The translations under genes and the position numbers were made by a program. The notes under the pieces are model-generated. The model did no database searches, was not told the DNA's origin, and worked only from the letters and a program-made list of their open reading frames with translations. Positions 33,616 through 42,471 of a stretch of 61,189 nt of DNA are shown here, piece by piece. Within the stretch, counting starts at the first letter, position 1. Every line of letters begins with the position of its first letter. This DNA comes from Pradoshia eiseniae (GTDB lineage Bacteria > Bacillota > Bacilli > Bacillales > Pradoshiaceae): the NCBI RefSeq assembly GCF_002946355.1, contig NZ_PKOZ01000009.1, forward strand, positions 1 to 61,189, written 5' to 3'.

Positions 33616-35085
33616 TTGGAAGAATTCATTACGTTTCTGGCAAATGATGTGTTTTGGAGTACACCGGTTATTTATATTCTTTTAGGTGTAGGTCTTATTT
33701 TTTCCATCTTAACAAGGTTTTTGCAGGTCAGGCATTTGAAGGACATGGTCACGTTAATGTTTCAGGGGAAAAGTTCAAGTGCAGGGGTTTCATCCTTCCA
33801 GGCATTGGCCATATCGCTATCTGGCCGTGTAGGAACAGGTAATATTGCTGGTGTCGCATCAGCTATTTATTACGGTGGTCCAGGAGCCGTGTTCTGGATG
33901 TGGATGATTGCCTTCATTGGTGCATCCAGTGCCTTTGTCGAATCGACTCTTGCCCAAATTTATAAGGTTAAGAAGGATGGAGTTTATCGAGGCGGTCCTG
34001 CCTATTATATTGAAAAGGGGATAGGCTGGAAGTGGTTTGCGGTTTTATTTGCAGGGGCAGCCATCATTGCCATGGCCATCTTAATGCCAGGTGTTCAATC
34101 AAATGCCATTGCAGGAAGCTTTAAGGAAGCCTTCAATATCCCTACCTATATAACTGGGGCTTTGATTGTGCTTCTTTTAGGGTTCATCATTCTCGGGGGA
34201 ATTAAAAGGATTGCTCAAACGGCGCAGCTGATCGTACCATTCATGGCGATTGGGTATATCCTCGTTTCATTAATTGTCATCGCCTTCAATATCACAGAGG
34301 TGCCAGGGGTCATCTCCTTGATTGTCACCAGTGCATTTGGAGCAGATTCTGTCTTCGGCGGATTGTTAGGAAGCGCAATAGCTTGGGGAGTAAAGCGCGG
34401 AGTTTATTCAAACGAAGCGGGTCAAGGAACAGGACCTCACCCGGCTGCTGCGGCAGAGGTTTCCCATCCGGCTAAGCAAGGACTTGTCCAAGCATTTTCC
34501 GTCTATATTGACACATTGTTTGTCTGCTCGGCGACAGCCTTCATGATTCTCTTCACTGGCATGTACAATGTTACTGCAGAGGATGAACAATCCTTAATCG
34601 TTAACAATCTTGGTGATACGGCTGAAATCAATGAGAGCCGTCCATTTACACAGATGGCAGTAGATGAGGTGCTGCCAGGATTTGGTTCCGGCTTTGTTGC
34701 TGTATCGTTGTTCTTCTTTGCATTTACGACAATCATGGCCTATTACTATATCGCTGAGACCAATATCGCTTACTTAATGAAACAGCGTAAAGGGCAGATT
34801 CCGATATTTATTTTGAAGATTGTCATTCTTGCCGCGACATTCTATGGTTCCGTGAAGACGGCCAACATGGCTTGGGCTTTAGGGGATATCGGGCTTGGGA
34901 TCATGGTATGGCTCAACATCATCGCCATTGTCATATTAGCGAAGCCGGCATTGCTTACGCTTAAGGATTATGAGAGACAGAGGAAAGAAGGGAAAGACCC
35001 AGTCTTCAATCCGAAAGAGCTCGGCATTAAGAATGCGGACTATTGGGAGCAAGAGGATAAGAAAAAGAAATCGAATATTTCTTAA
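33616..35085 (+). CDS. alanine/glycine/glutamine:cation symporter (AGCS family)
   Basis: A 489-residue sodium:amino acid symporter with about 11 membrane helices. Family signatures: LSGRVGTGNIAGVASAIYYG then GPGAVFWMWM, YRGGPAYYIEKGIG and SNEAGQGTGPHPAAAAEVSHP. B. subtilis AlsT/GlnT are the nearest relatives I know, so glutamine or alanine is the likely substrate. TTG start with AAGGGGTGG upstream. No TnrA box was found in front of it. A -10 TATAAT lies at 33564. Confidence 0.9.
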   Translation: MEEFITFLANDVFWSTPVIYILLGVGLIFSILTRFLQVRHLKDMVTLMFQGKSSSAGVSSFQALAISLSGRVGTGNIAGVASAIYYGGPGAVFWMWMIAFIGASSAFVESTLAQIYKVKKDGVYRGGPAYYIEKGIGWKWFAVLFAGAAIIAMAILMPGVQSNAIAGSFKEAFNIPTYITGALIVLLLGFIILGGIKRIAQTAQLIVPFMAIGYILVSLIVIAFNITEVPGVISLIVTSAFGADSVFGGLLGSAIAWGVKRGVYSNEAGQGTGPHPAAAAEVSHPAKQGLVQAFSVYIDTLFVCSATAFMILFTGMYNVTAEDEQSLIVNNLGDTAEINESRPFTQMAVDEVLPGFGSGFVAVSLFFFAFTTIMAYYYIAETNIAYLMKQRKGQIPIFILKIVILAATFYGSVKTANMAWALGDIGLGIMVWLNIIAIVILAKPALLTLKDYERQRKEGKDPVFNPKELGIKNADYWEQEDKKKKSNIS

Positions 35086-35093
35086 AGCAATTG

Positions 35094-35132
35094 ACCTGAC
35101 TTTTCTTCGTGAAGAGTCAGGTTTGTTTTTTT
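35094..35132 (+). terminator. terminator of the AGCS symporter gene
   Basis: ACCTGAC/GTCAGGT with an inner CTTC/GAAG, then a T-rich tail. Confidence 0.85.
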
Positions 35133-35269
35133 CGGATATTTATAGGAAAATAGGAATGGTGTTTTTTGTTTTGATTACCAGCTATTGCAACTTCATTTTT
35201 TTTAGGCGGATTGGTTTAATGGTATTATCTGTGTAAATTTTTGCTTTTAAAGGGAAGAAGGAGGAAGGA

Positions 35270-35539
35270 ATGAAAGATAAACGTTTTAAAATCGCCAATC
35301 GTGAAGCAATCATCGGCGTCATCCTGGTGCTGATTAACTTTATTTGGTGGTATGCTTTTGCTTATGGAATGGGTAGTGGCGATCCAACATCATATACATA
35401 CATATTAGGAATGCCGGCCTGGTTTTTCTACAGCTGTGTCGTAGGGTTTATGGTTATGGTCGTGCTTGTTGCCTTTGTTGTTAAATTCCTCTTTAAGGAA
35501 GTTCCGTTTGAGGATGAGGAAGAGGGGGAGGAAGAATGA
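35270..35539 (+). CDS. yhdT: YhdT-family small membrane protein
   Basis: An 89-residue protein with two membrane segments: ILVLINFIWWYAFAYGMG and AWFFYSCVVGFMVMVVLVAF. An acidic tail (DEEEGEEE) follows. This is YhdT (DUF997), found next to panF in many bacteria. It overlaps panF by 4 bp (ATGA), so it is probably a partner of the transporter. RBS GGAGGAAGG. Confidence 0.9.
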   Translation: MKDKRFKIANREAIIGVILVLINFIWWYAFAYGMGSGDPTSYTYILGMPAWFFYSCVVGFMVMVVLVAFVVKFLFKEVPFEDEEEGEEE

Positions 35540-36984
35540 AATGGGAAGTGATTTTGCCTCTCGCCATCTTCTTGGTCATTATATTTATTATTGGTTTTTA
35601 TGCGAATAGCCGGGTTAATCAAAGCAATTCCTTTCTTCAGGAATACTTCCTTGGCGGCAGGCAGCTAGGCGGATTTGTGCTTGCCATGACCATGATGGCA
35701 ACATACGGAAGTGCCTCTAGCTTTATCGGAGGTCCAGGTGTCGCCTACACCCGCGGTCTTGGCTGGGTGCTTCTGTCCATGGCGCAGCTTGCGGCCGGGT
35801 ATTTTGTTTTAATGATTCTCGGGAAGAAATTTGCCATTATGGCGCGTAAATATAAGGCCATTACGATGGTGGATTATTTGAAGGGCCGATATAAGAGTGA
35901 TACGGTCGTTATCCTTTCATCACTCAGTATAATTATCTTCTTATTTGCATCCATGACCGCTCAATGGGTAGGCGGAGCTCGTTTAATTGAATCCTTGACT
36001 GGATTGCCGTACCGGACGGCTCTCATAATCTTTGCCGTATCTGTGCTTGTGTATGTCATCATTGGAGGATTCAGGGCGGTTGCGTTGACGGATAGCGTAC
36101 AGGGAATTGTGATGTTATTCGGTACGATTATCCTCCTGATTGCAACGATTATCGCTGGCGGCGGAATGGACAATATCATGTCAGAGCTGGTTGCTGAGAA
36201 TCCGAATCTTGTCTCCCCATATGGCGCTGACCAAGACCTTACCCCGCTGTATGTATCCTCATTCTGGATATTGGTGGGGGTAGGTGTAGTAGGTCTACCG
36301 CAAATCAGCATGAGGGCAATGTCGTACAAGAACTCCAAAGGAATGCATAGCGCGATTATTATTGGAACAATCGTGATTGGTGCTGTCATGCTTGGCATGC
36401 ATTTGATCGGCGTTCTTGCCCGAGCTGTCCTACCAGGTATTGAGGTAGCTGATACGGTCATGCCAACGCTTGCGATGGAAGTGCTGCCTGGCTTTGTTGC
36501 CGGTATTGTGCTGGCTGCGCCCATGGCGGCTATCATGTCGACAGTCGATTCATTGCTCATTCTAGTAAGTGCAACGATTGTGAAGGATTTATACGTCAAC
36601 TACTTAAAGCCTGATTCCTCTGAGAGACAAATTAAAACAATCAGCTTCTGCGTGACAACGATTGTGGGATTATCAGTAGTCTTCTTCGCAATGACACCGC
36701 CAGATCTGATTATATGGCTAAATCTGTTTGCGTTTGGGGGACTTGAATCGGTCTTTATCTGGCCGGTGGTGATGGGACTCTACTGGGAGAAGGGCAATAA
36801 ATATGGTGCCATTGCCTCCATGATTACGGGGATGGGTTCATTCATCATAATCGATCAGTACTTCCCAACGCCATTTGGGATGCATTCTGTTGTGCTGCCG
36901 ATTGTCTTCTCTTTCTTGGTATATGTGGCTATAAGCTTGCTGACTGCATCTAAACTACTAAGACATCAAGCAGATAACGTATAG
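35536..36984 (+). CDS. panF: sodium/pantothenate symporter PanF
   Basis: A 482-residue SSS-family symporter with about 13 membrane helices. FLGGRQLGGFVLAMTMMATY then GSASSFIGGPG is the PanF version of the family start, and the MAAIMSTVDSLLILVSATIV segment is the SSS sodium-site signature. It imports pantothenate for CoA synthesis. Translationally coupled to yhdT. Confidence 0.93.
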   Translation: MKWEVILPLAIFLVIIFIIGFYANSRVNQSNSFLQEYFLGGRQLGGFVLAMTMMATYGSASSFIGGPGVAYTRGLGWVLLSMAQLAAGYFVLMILGKKFAIMARKYKAITMVDYLKGRYKSDTVVILSSLSIIIFLFASMTAQWVGGARLIESLTGLPYRTALIIFAVSVLVYVIIGGFRAVALTDSVQGIVMLFGTIILLIATIIAGGGMDNIMSELVAENPNLVSPYGADQDLTPLYVSSFWILVGVGVVGLPQISMRAMSYKNSKGMHSAIIIGTIVIGAVMLGMHLIGVLARAVLPGIEVADTVMPTLAMEVLPGFVAGIVLAAPMAAIMSTVDSLLILVSATIVKDLYVNYLKPDSSERQIKTISFCVTTIVGLSVVFFAMTPPDLIIWLNLFAFGGLESVFIWPVVMGLYWEKGNKYGAIASMITGMGSFIIIDQYFPTPFGMHSVVLPIVFSFLVYVAISLLTASKLLRHQADNV

Positions 36985-36996
36985 CCGCCCTGAGAC

Positions 36997-37034
36997 AAAA
37001 CCGTCATATCCCTTTGTGGAATGGCGGTTTTGTT
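36997..37034 (+). terminator. panF terminator
   Basis: AAAACCGTCAT/ATGGCGGTTTT hairpin. Confidence 0.85.
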
Positions 37035-37260
37035 GTACATAGCTAAAATAGGCTATAGTCGGAGTACATCATCAAGAAATAAATAAGGGAATCTAGCTAT
37101 GATAAATATTAATAGTCGAAACCCGTTGTATTTATTTATTTCATGTAAAAAATTCAATTATTTTGTTGAATATTCAGTGAACTTAAAGGGGATTACATAG
37201 TCTTGCTTGGTTGGTAAATGATATAATTTAATCAGAAAGAATTGAAGGGGGAGAATCATT

Positions 37261-37875
37261 TTGTTAAAGAAGATTGCTTCAGATGCTTTAGGTCTATCAG
37301 ATGTAGGAACGATTATATCGAAGGAAGATTATGACAAAACAGACGCAGATGACTATGTGATGCATGAAGATGGGGAGCAGATTTACTTCCTCATTAAAAC
37401 GAAGGCTGATGAATATTGCTTTACTAATCTGGCTGTCATCCATGTGGATGGGGAAAGTGCCGTTTCTTCTAAAAGGGTACTGAAACGCTATCCGTATGCT
37501 CAGCATAAGATTTCCAACGTCATGTTAGAGACTGCCGGCAAGATTGACCTCGATGTCGAGATTAAATTCACGATTGGAAATATACCTTTTGATATCGACG
37601 TGAAGAAAAGCCAAATCGAACAATTGAAAGACCTGTATAAGGCACTTGTCCGTATTTCTGAGATTAACTATGAAAATGAGCTGGCGCTAGGCTTCTCTAA
37701 CCAAAGCCTGGACAGGGCTGTCCAGTCTATTCAAAGCTCTCGCTCAGAAGAGGCATCCGTGTTTGAATCCTACAAAGGAATTGCAGAGTTTACCTTCGAA
37801 TGGCTGAAGACGAATAAAGCTCAATACTCTGTGAAGGACTTTGGCGATGTGTATGAGAAATATATTAATAACTAA
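37261..37875 (+). CDS. PH-domain protein, YvbH-like
   Basis: A 204-residue soluble protein. The N-terminal 120 residues form a bacterial PH domain (EQIYFLIKTKADEYCFTNLA, SKRVLKRYPYAQHKISNVML), followed by a helical YvbH-type extension (EINYENELALGFSNQSLDRA then a helix to the end). Role unknown. TTG start after AGGGGGAG. An extended -10 TGATATAAT lies at 37219-37227. Confidence 0.8.
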   Translation: MLKKIASDALGLSDVGTIISKEDYDKTDADDYVMHEDGEQIYFLIKTKADEYCFTNLAVIHVDGESAVSSKRVLKRYPYAQHKISNVMLETAGKIDLDVEIKFTIGNIPFDIDVKKSQIEQLKDLYKALVRISEINYENELALGFSNQSLDRAVQSIQSSRSEEASVFESYKGIAEFTFEWLKTNKAQYSVKDFGDVYEKYINN

Positions 37876-37900
37876 TTGACTAACGATAATGAACGAAAGA

Positions 37901-37932
37901 AACGAGCCTGCAATCTTTAGGCTCGTTTTTTA
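37901..37932. terminator. bidirectional terminator between the YvbH-like and Nudix genes
   Basis: AACGAGCC/GGCTCGTT with T-run, between convergent genes. Confidence 0.9.
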
Positions 37933-37934
37933 TG

Positions 37935-38402
37935 TCATCTATGTATGATAATATGCTCAGTTGACTGAGGAATATGGAAGATGCCTTCTTTCAGAAATGT
38001 TGGATAGACAACCTTCGCCGATAACTCTTCAAAGGCAACCCATTGATAGACAAGACGTTCGCCTTCAAGCCCATAAAAAGGATCCTTCGTGAAGCCATTT
38101 GGCATAAGAGCAGATGAAATAGAGTAATAGAGTCCGATTTCGTGGAATGGAGTTCCTCGGTAATCAAAGAAATTCTCCGTAAACCACAGAAGACGGTCTA
38201 TGGATACATCCACCCCAAGTTCCTCCTTCATTTCCCGAATTAAGCTTGTTTTTGAATCCTCTGCCAATCGTACTCTTCCGCCTGGAAGCGCCCAGTAGCT
38301 GTCTTCCGCTTGACGATGCAAAAGTATATGCTCGTTATGTGTCCAAACAGCAGCCGTGCGATAATTAAAGACCCCTTTATCTGTATGAAAAGTCGTATCC
38401 AA
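37935..38402 (-). CDS. Nudix hydrolase
   Basis: A 155-residue Nudix enzyme. The box GGRVRLAEDSKTSLIREMKE followed by ELG matches the family; ALPGG precedes it and the rest is the usual fold. Substrate unknown. A TTG at 38402 with GGGG 7 nt upstream is preferred over the TTG at 38420, which overlaps that site. It is divergent from the YflT-repeat gene. Confidence 0.85.
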   Translation of the reverse strand: MDTTFHTDKGVFNYRTAAVWTHNEHILLHRQAEDSYWALPGGRVRLAEDSKTSLIREMKEELGVDVSIDRLLWFTENFFDYRGTPFHEIGLYYSISSALMPNGFTKDPFYGLEGERLVYQWVAFEELSAKVVYPTFLKEGIFHIPQSTEHIIIHR

Positions 38403-38470
38403 AGAAATGCCCCTCTCCAATGTCGTAATTGTTCTGATAAAAGTTTATCTCTATTTTTTTGCTTGTCAAG

Positions 38471-38496
38471 GTTTTCCATCTCTGGTGGCGGGGAAT
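38471..38496 (+). promoter_or_regulatory. candidate SigB promoter for the YflT-repeat gene
   Basis: GTTTTC, 14 nt, GGGAAT. This fits the SigB pattern GTTTWW-N12-15-GGGWAW and a stress-protein gene downstream. A TATAAT at 38501 has no -35 at proper spacing. Confidence 0.6.
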
Positions 38497-38556
38497 CAAC
38501 TATAATGTAACCCTAAATAGTCCCTCAAGGATATTTAGCAAACTAGATTGAGATCA

Positions 38557-38571
38557 CAACAAATTTTGTTG
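38557..38571. repeat. 15-bp palindrome in the YflT-repeat gene leader
   Basis: CAACAAA-T-TTTGTTG, perfect arms of 7, lying 36-50 bp before the start codon. No T-run; a possible operator or mRNA hairpin. Confidence 0.5.
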
Positions 38572-38606
38572 AATGAAACTATTAAATCGCAAAGGAGAGA
38601 TTGAAC

Positions 38607-39776
38607 ATGGCTAAGATTGTTTACGGAAAATATGATACATCAGAAGAAGCCTTGCAGGCGGTAAATGCCCTGAAATACAAAGGTGCGGATGGGGCAGATA
38701 TTACTATTCTCGCTGATAAAGCCAATCGGATCCAATTCACGAATGAGGAACCAAACAATGATGTGGATACAGAAGCGGCCGTTGGGGACTCCTTCATGGA
38801 CAAGATAGCGAGCTTTTTCATGGTAGATTCAACGGAGCGAATTGAGGACCGTTTAATTGCTAAGGGAATTCGCGGGGAAGAGGCTGAGAGCCTTGCGAAT
38901 GAAGTTGAAAATGGGAAAATTCTCATCCTGGTTGATGAAGCAGCAGCTGGCACGCTGCAGTCTGAAACAGATGGTGAGATGACGAATAATAAAGGTTTAT
39001 ACGCATCAAGAAATGAAATGAAGATGCGGCATCAAGAAGAAAAACAAGAGACAGTCGGCAATATGAGCCGTTCGGATAATCTGTCTGTGACGGATGAGGA
39101 ACGGCTGCGTAACACCAACAGGAATGAAAACAACGATGAAATGTGGCGTCAGGGAGAAAGCGAAGATACAGTTGGCAACATGAGCCGTGTAGATGATCTT
39201 TCCGTAAAGGGCGAGGACCGATTACATCAAAAAAATATGAGCGACAATGATGGTGCTTTGAGAAATACGCGTGAAAACAAGGAAACAATTGGAGACATGA
39301 GCCGTGCGGATAATCTGTCCGTAACGGATGAGGAACGATTACGTCAAACAAACATGAGCGACAATGATGATGCTTTGAGAAATCCACGTGAAAACAAGGA
39401 AACAATTGGAGACATGAGCCGCTCGGATGATCTTTCCGTAGCAGCTGATGACCGATTGCGAGATACTACTATGAAGAACCATAATGATACGTTGAATCGT
39501 CAGGGAGAAAATCAAGACACAGTCGGGAATATGAGTCGTACAGATAATCTGTCTGTAAAAGATAATGAGCGATTACGTCATTCTGACAAGAACGAAAATC
39601 AGGATAATTTGTGGCGAGAGGGAGAAAGCGAAGACTCAGTCGGCAATATGAGCAGAGCAGACAACCTGTCTGAGAAAGATAATGACCAATTACGTGATTC
39701 TAATCTGAATGAACGTGATGATTTAGATAAGAAAAGGACTTATCCGAAAAATCGGATAGATACAGATAATTTGTAA
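38607..39776 (+). CDS. YflT-domain general stress protein with six 39-residue repeats
   Basis: A 389-residue protein. Residues 1-115 form a YflT/general stress protein 17M domain (MAKIVYGKYDTSEEALQAVN, GADGADITILADKANRIQF). From residue 148 (base 39048) a 39-residue unit repeats about six times to near the end. Each unit starts (E/D)(T/S)(V/I)G(N/D)MSR-x-D(D/N)LS, continues with (E/D)(R/Q)L(R/H), and ends with a polar N/D/E/R-rich stretch. Repeats are very hydrophilic and probably disordered, without cysteine. The ATG at 38607 has AAGGAGAG 9 nt upstream. A candidate SigB promoter is present. Function unknown; desiccation or osmotic protection is a guess. Confidence 0.8.
   Translation: MAKIVYGKYDTSEEALQAVNALKYKGADGADITILADKANRIQFTNEEPNNDVDTEAAVGDSFMDKIASFFMVDSTERIEDRLIAKGIRGEEAESLANEVENGKILILVDEAAAGTLQSETDGEMTNNKGLYASRNEMKMRHQEEKQETVGNMSRSDNLSVTDEERLRNTNRNENNDEMWRQGESEDTVGNMSRVDDLSVKGEDRLHQKNMSDNDGALRNTRENKETIGDMSRADNLSVTDEERLRQTNMSDNDDALRNPRENKETIGDMSRSDDLSVAADDRLRDTTMKNHNDTLNRQGENQDTVGNMSRTDNLSVKDNERLRHSDKNENQDNLWREGESEDSVGNMSRADNLSEKDNDQLRDSNLNERDDLDKKRTYPKNRIDTDNL
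39048..39749 (+). repeat. six tandem 117-bp coding repeats
   Basis: Units begin at 39048, 39165, 39282, 39399, 39516 and 39633, each 117 bp (39 codons). Units 2 and 3 are closest in sequence (both carry KNMSDND or TNMSDND and end RENK), which suggests recent duplication; the last unit runs out into a YPKNRIDTDNL tail. Confidence 0.85.
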
Positions 39777-39790
39777 GTCCAAGTAAGACA

Positions 39791-39822
39791 AAGCACCTCG
39801 CTGTTCTGGCGGGGTGCTTTTG
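39791..39822 (+). terminator. terminator of the YflT-repeat gene
   Basis: AAGCACC/GGGTGCTTT hairpin. Confidence 0.85.
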
Positions 39823-39895
39823 TCTTTCATTGCATTTGTCATACGAATGGATAAAAACCGCCTTCCGATAAGGTGTCTATCTTTTATCCTCTGCA

Positions 39896-39943
39896 CAAAA
39901 AAAAGTTCCCGTCTGCCTAACATTCAGTTTTGCAGACGGGAAC
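39896..39943 (-). terminator. terminator of the dicarboxylate symporter gene
   Basis: GTTCCCGTCTGC/GCAGACGGGAAC followed on the minus strand by eight or more T. Confidence 0.93.
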
Positions 39944-39953
39944 TAGTGAAACA

Positions 39954-41198
39954 TTATGCCTCAATCGTGTCAGAAGAAGAAGCTTTTGCGGCTTTTCTTT
40001 TTTCTTGCTGGTCAATCATAACCGCACATGCTGCGTCTCCAGTGATATTGACAGACGTTCTAGCCATATCAAGCAAACGGTCAATCCCAAGAATTAATCC
40101 GATTCCTTCTACTGGAAGATTAACAGAAGTTAATACCATCGCTAGCATGATCAGTCCTACGCCAGGTACACCGGCTGTTCCGATGGAGGCTAATACGGCC
40201 GTGATGACGACAGTAATGAGAGCAGTGATACTTAAGTTAACATCATAAACCTGGGCGATGAAGATGGTCGCGACCCCTTGCATGATAGCCGTACCGTCCA
40301 TGTTGATGGTTGCGCCCAGCGGCTGAACGAAGCTGGAAATTTCTTTTCTTACCCCTAGATTATCCTGGGCCGTTTCCATAGAAACAGGAAGGGTGGCATT
40401 ACTGCTTGATGTACTAAATCCAAGTGTCATTGCAGGCGCGAATCCTTTAAAGAACCACAACGGATTCTTCTTGGCTACCAAGAGGATACTGCCTCCGTAT
40501 ACGACAATAGTATGAATAATAAGCGCTAGCACAACAACAATCATATACAGCCCCATCGCTTTCATGGCGTCGAATCCTTGGCTTCCGACAGCGCTTGCAA
40601 TTAGACCGAACGTTCCATAGGGGGCTAATTTCATGACCCATAACACAAGGAACATGACTACTTCATTCGCTTGCTCAATGAGCTTAACTATACCTTCAGT
40701 TTTCTTTCCTAAAGCCGTTAAAGCGAAGCCGATCAAGGCTGAGAAGAAGATGATTTGCAGCATATCTCCATTCACCATGGCCTCAAATGGATTGCTCGGA
40801 ATGATGCCTAGTAATGTTTCTGCAATGGATGGAGCTTCATTAGCTGAGAACTCTGCATTAGAGGTATCGAACTCTCCTTTTGTTCCTGGTGAGATGACGG
40901 TTGCAAGCACCATTGCCAGCATAATCGCTAGTGCTGTTGTAATCAAGAAATAGGTTACCGTCTTAAGACCGATGCTTCCAAGCTTTTTTGGATCTCCTAA
41001 ACCGGCTACACCTAAGATGATGGAAAAGAGGACGATTGGAACGACGAGTAATTTAATTAAGTTGATGAAGATAGTCCCGAGCGGACCGAAAAGATACGTG
41101 TCAAGCTGCGTAAATAGGGAAGGGGAATAAATATTAAGGGTAATACCAACTACAGCTCCCAGCACAAGACCTAAAATGATTTTCTTTGTTAAGTTCAT
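39954..41198 (-). CDS. dicarboxylate/amino acid:cation symporter (DAACS)
   Basis: A 414-residue glutamate/aspartate- or dicarboxylate:cation symporter. Family motifs: FSTSSSNATLPVSMETAQ (re-entrant loop 1 serine-rich motif), NMDGTAIMQGVATIFIAQ and AGVPGVGLIMLAMVL (loop 2), GIDRLLDMARTSVNITGDAA (substrate-binding D and R/N). About eight membrane helices. Close to GltP/DctP types; the exact substrate is not readable. RBS AGGAGG. An extended -10 TGTTATAAT on the minus strand near 41406 implies a leader of about 190 nt. Confidence 0.93.
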   Translation of the reverse strand: MNLTKKIILGLVLGAVVGITLNIYSPSLFTQLDTYLFGPLGTIFINLIKLLVVPIVLFSIILGVAGLGDPKKLGSIGLKTVTYFLITTALAIMLAMVLATVISPGTKGEFDTSNAEFSANEAPSIAETLLGIIPSNPFEAMVNGDMLQIIFFSALIGFALTALGKKTEGIVKLIEQANEVVMFLVLWVMKLAPYGTFGLIASAVGSQGFDAMKAMGLYMIVVVLALIIHTIVVYGGSILLVAKKNPLWFFKGFAPAMTLGFSTSSSNATLPVSMETAQDNLGVRKEISSFVQPLGATINMDGTAIMQGVATIFIAQVYDVNLSITALITVVITAVLASIGTAGVPGVGLIMLAMVLTSVNLPVEGIGLILGIDRLLDMARTSVNITGDAACAVMIDQQEKRKAAKASSSDTIEA

Positions 41199-41452
41199 TT
41201 GTAACCTCCTAAAATTGAAGTCTATTTCTAGAATAATAGCTTTAAGGGGTAAGCTATTTAGAAAAGATATCCATCATGATGAGGGTCAATGATAGATGTT
41301 GCTATCTTACCATAAAGTTGCCTCTGATATCATTTATTAACACTCGAGGTTTAAAATGGATATGAATATGCTATTTCCAACGACCTTAATTTACGGAAAA
41401 TTATAACAATAGTAGTGTATTTTTTTCTGAAAAGGGAAATGTGGAAAGGAAA
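41199..41452. other. long leader or upstream region of the dicarboxylate symporter
   Basis: No gene seen. It contains a 6-bp GGTAAG/CTTACC inverted repeat (about 41250-41311), the extended -10 near 41406 and, just upstream of it, TTTTTTCTGAAAAGG, which matches a CodY box at 11 of 15 positions. None of these is strong evidence. Confidence 0.4.
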
Positions 41453-41483
41453 CCTCCCATGAACGTCTCTCGTTCATGGGAGG
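41453..41483 (-). terminator. nitroreductase gene terminator
   Basis: CCTCCCATGAACG/CGTTCATGGGAGG perfect stem with a T-rich minus-strand tail. Confidence 0.85.
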
Positions 41484-41496
41484 ATAGAAGACTCAC

Positions 41497-42237
41497 TCAT
41501 TTGTAATGTGGCAAATGCTGTTTTTTGAGAGCCTTTTCAATGCCCTCATAATATTGCTTGCTGTAGAAGCCCGCTACAGCTTTTGTCCAGGTCCCGCTTT
41601 GTTTCCCGGAAGACCTTTCCTCCAGATAAGCCTGGTAAGTTGTATTGTAATTTTCGAGGGCCGGCTTTAAATCCTGTTGGTAAATTTCTTCATGATAGAC
41701 CGCTTCTTGAGGGAGGCGCGGCTTTAGGCCCGGGTCCCCATCCGGATAACCGACACATAATCCAGATATCGGGAGAACATATGGCGGAAGATTCAGTTCA
41801 GTAATGACATCTTCAAGATTGCGTCTAATTCCGCCGATTGGAACAGTGCCTAAGCCGAGTGATTCAGCGGCTATGACAGCTGTACCTAAAGCAATGCCAA
41901 CATCTGTACTGCCGACAAGCAGCGTATCTATATTTTCGCTCACTACAAATGGGGTATTCTCCATTTGGCTTGCTAAATAAGTTCGATAGAAATCGATACA
42001 GAAAATAAGAAATACTGGGGCTTCTTCAATATACTTCTGATTGCCGCTGAGGGCAGCCAGCTTCTTTTTGCGATCAGGGTCTTTAATCGCAATGACGGAT
42101 ACTTGCTGCCCGTTAATCCAGCTTGGTGCTGCTTGCACAGATTGGATAATTTGCTCAAGCATACGTTCATCAATCTCTTTTGGAAGATAAGATCGGTGTG
42201 AGCGGTGATTTTGGATCGTGCGTATGACTTCATTCAT
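41497..42237 (-). CDS. NfrA-type NADPH-dependent FMN oxidoreductase (nitroreductase family)
   Basis: A 246-residue flavoprotein. HRSHRSYLPKEIDE is the N-terminal FMN-binding motif (RRSxRxF), AAPSWINGQQVSVIAI the second, and GLGTVPIGGIRRN the third; GLCVGYPDGDPGLKPRLP is typical of the NfrA/FRP subgroup. It reduces flavins, nitro compounds or azo compounds. RBS AGGAGG. Single gene. Confidence 0.87.
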   Translation of the reverse strand: MNEVIRTIQNHRSHRSYLPKEIDERMLEQIIQSVQAAPSWINGQQVSVIAIKDPDRKKKLAALSGNQKYIEEAPVFLIFCIDFYRTYLASQMENTPFVVSENIDTLLVGSTDVGIALGTAVIAAESLGLGTVPIGGIRRNLEDVITELNLPPYVLPISGLCVGYPDGDPGLKPRLPQEAVYHEEIYQQDLKPALENYNTTYQAYLEERSSGKQSGTWTKAVAGFYSKQYYEGIEKALKKQHLPHYK

Positions 42238-42471
42238 GAGAAAAACCTCCTAAGAAAATATGGTTAGCAGATTGTTATGGTGCAAAAGAATAATACTTAT
42301 AGAAATGTCAGTAGTTTTTACAAGATAAGTATGAACGCTGGATGGATCCTTTGGCAAATGATGCGAACGCAATTATTCGACAAGATTGATAAAGGGGAGT
42401 CAGCTCGTATGACTGATTAGGAAATGGAGACTCTTAAATAGTTACATAATAATGAGCGAAGGGTGATAGGA
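42238..42471. other. upstream region of the pxp operon
   Basis: About 230 bases between divergent genes. No gene, terminator or clear operator is seen. AAGGGTG at its end is the pxpB ribosome binding site. Confidence 0.4.

Noticed and set aside
35961..36599. 212-residue ORF antisense to panF
   Set aside because: Threonine/isoleucine-rich shadow of a hydrophobic transporter gene; no ribosome binding site and panF is clear on the other strand.
38923..39405. 160-residue repetitive antisense ORF (HHCRS-type repeats)
   Set aside because: It is the reverse-strand shadow of the 39-residue repeats, not an independent gene.
39048..39749. Tandem repeats considered as a CRISPR or minisatellite array
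   Set aside because: Period is 117 bp, in frame with a long ORF, and units diverge at synonymous and conservative positions; there are no short repeats with unique spacers.
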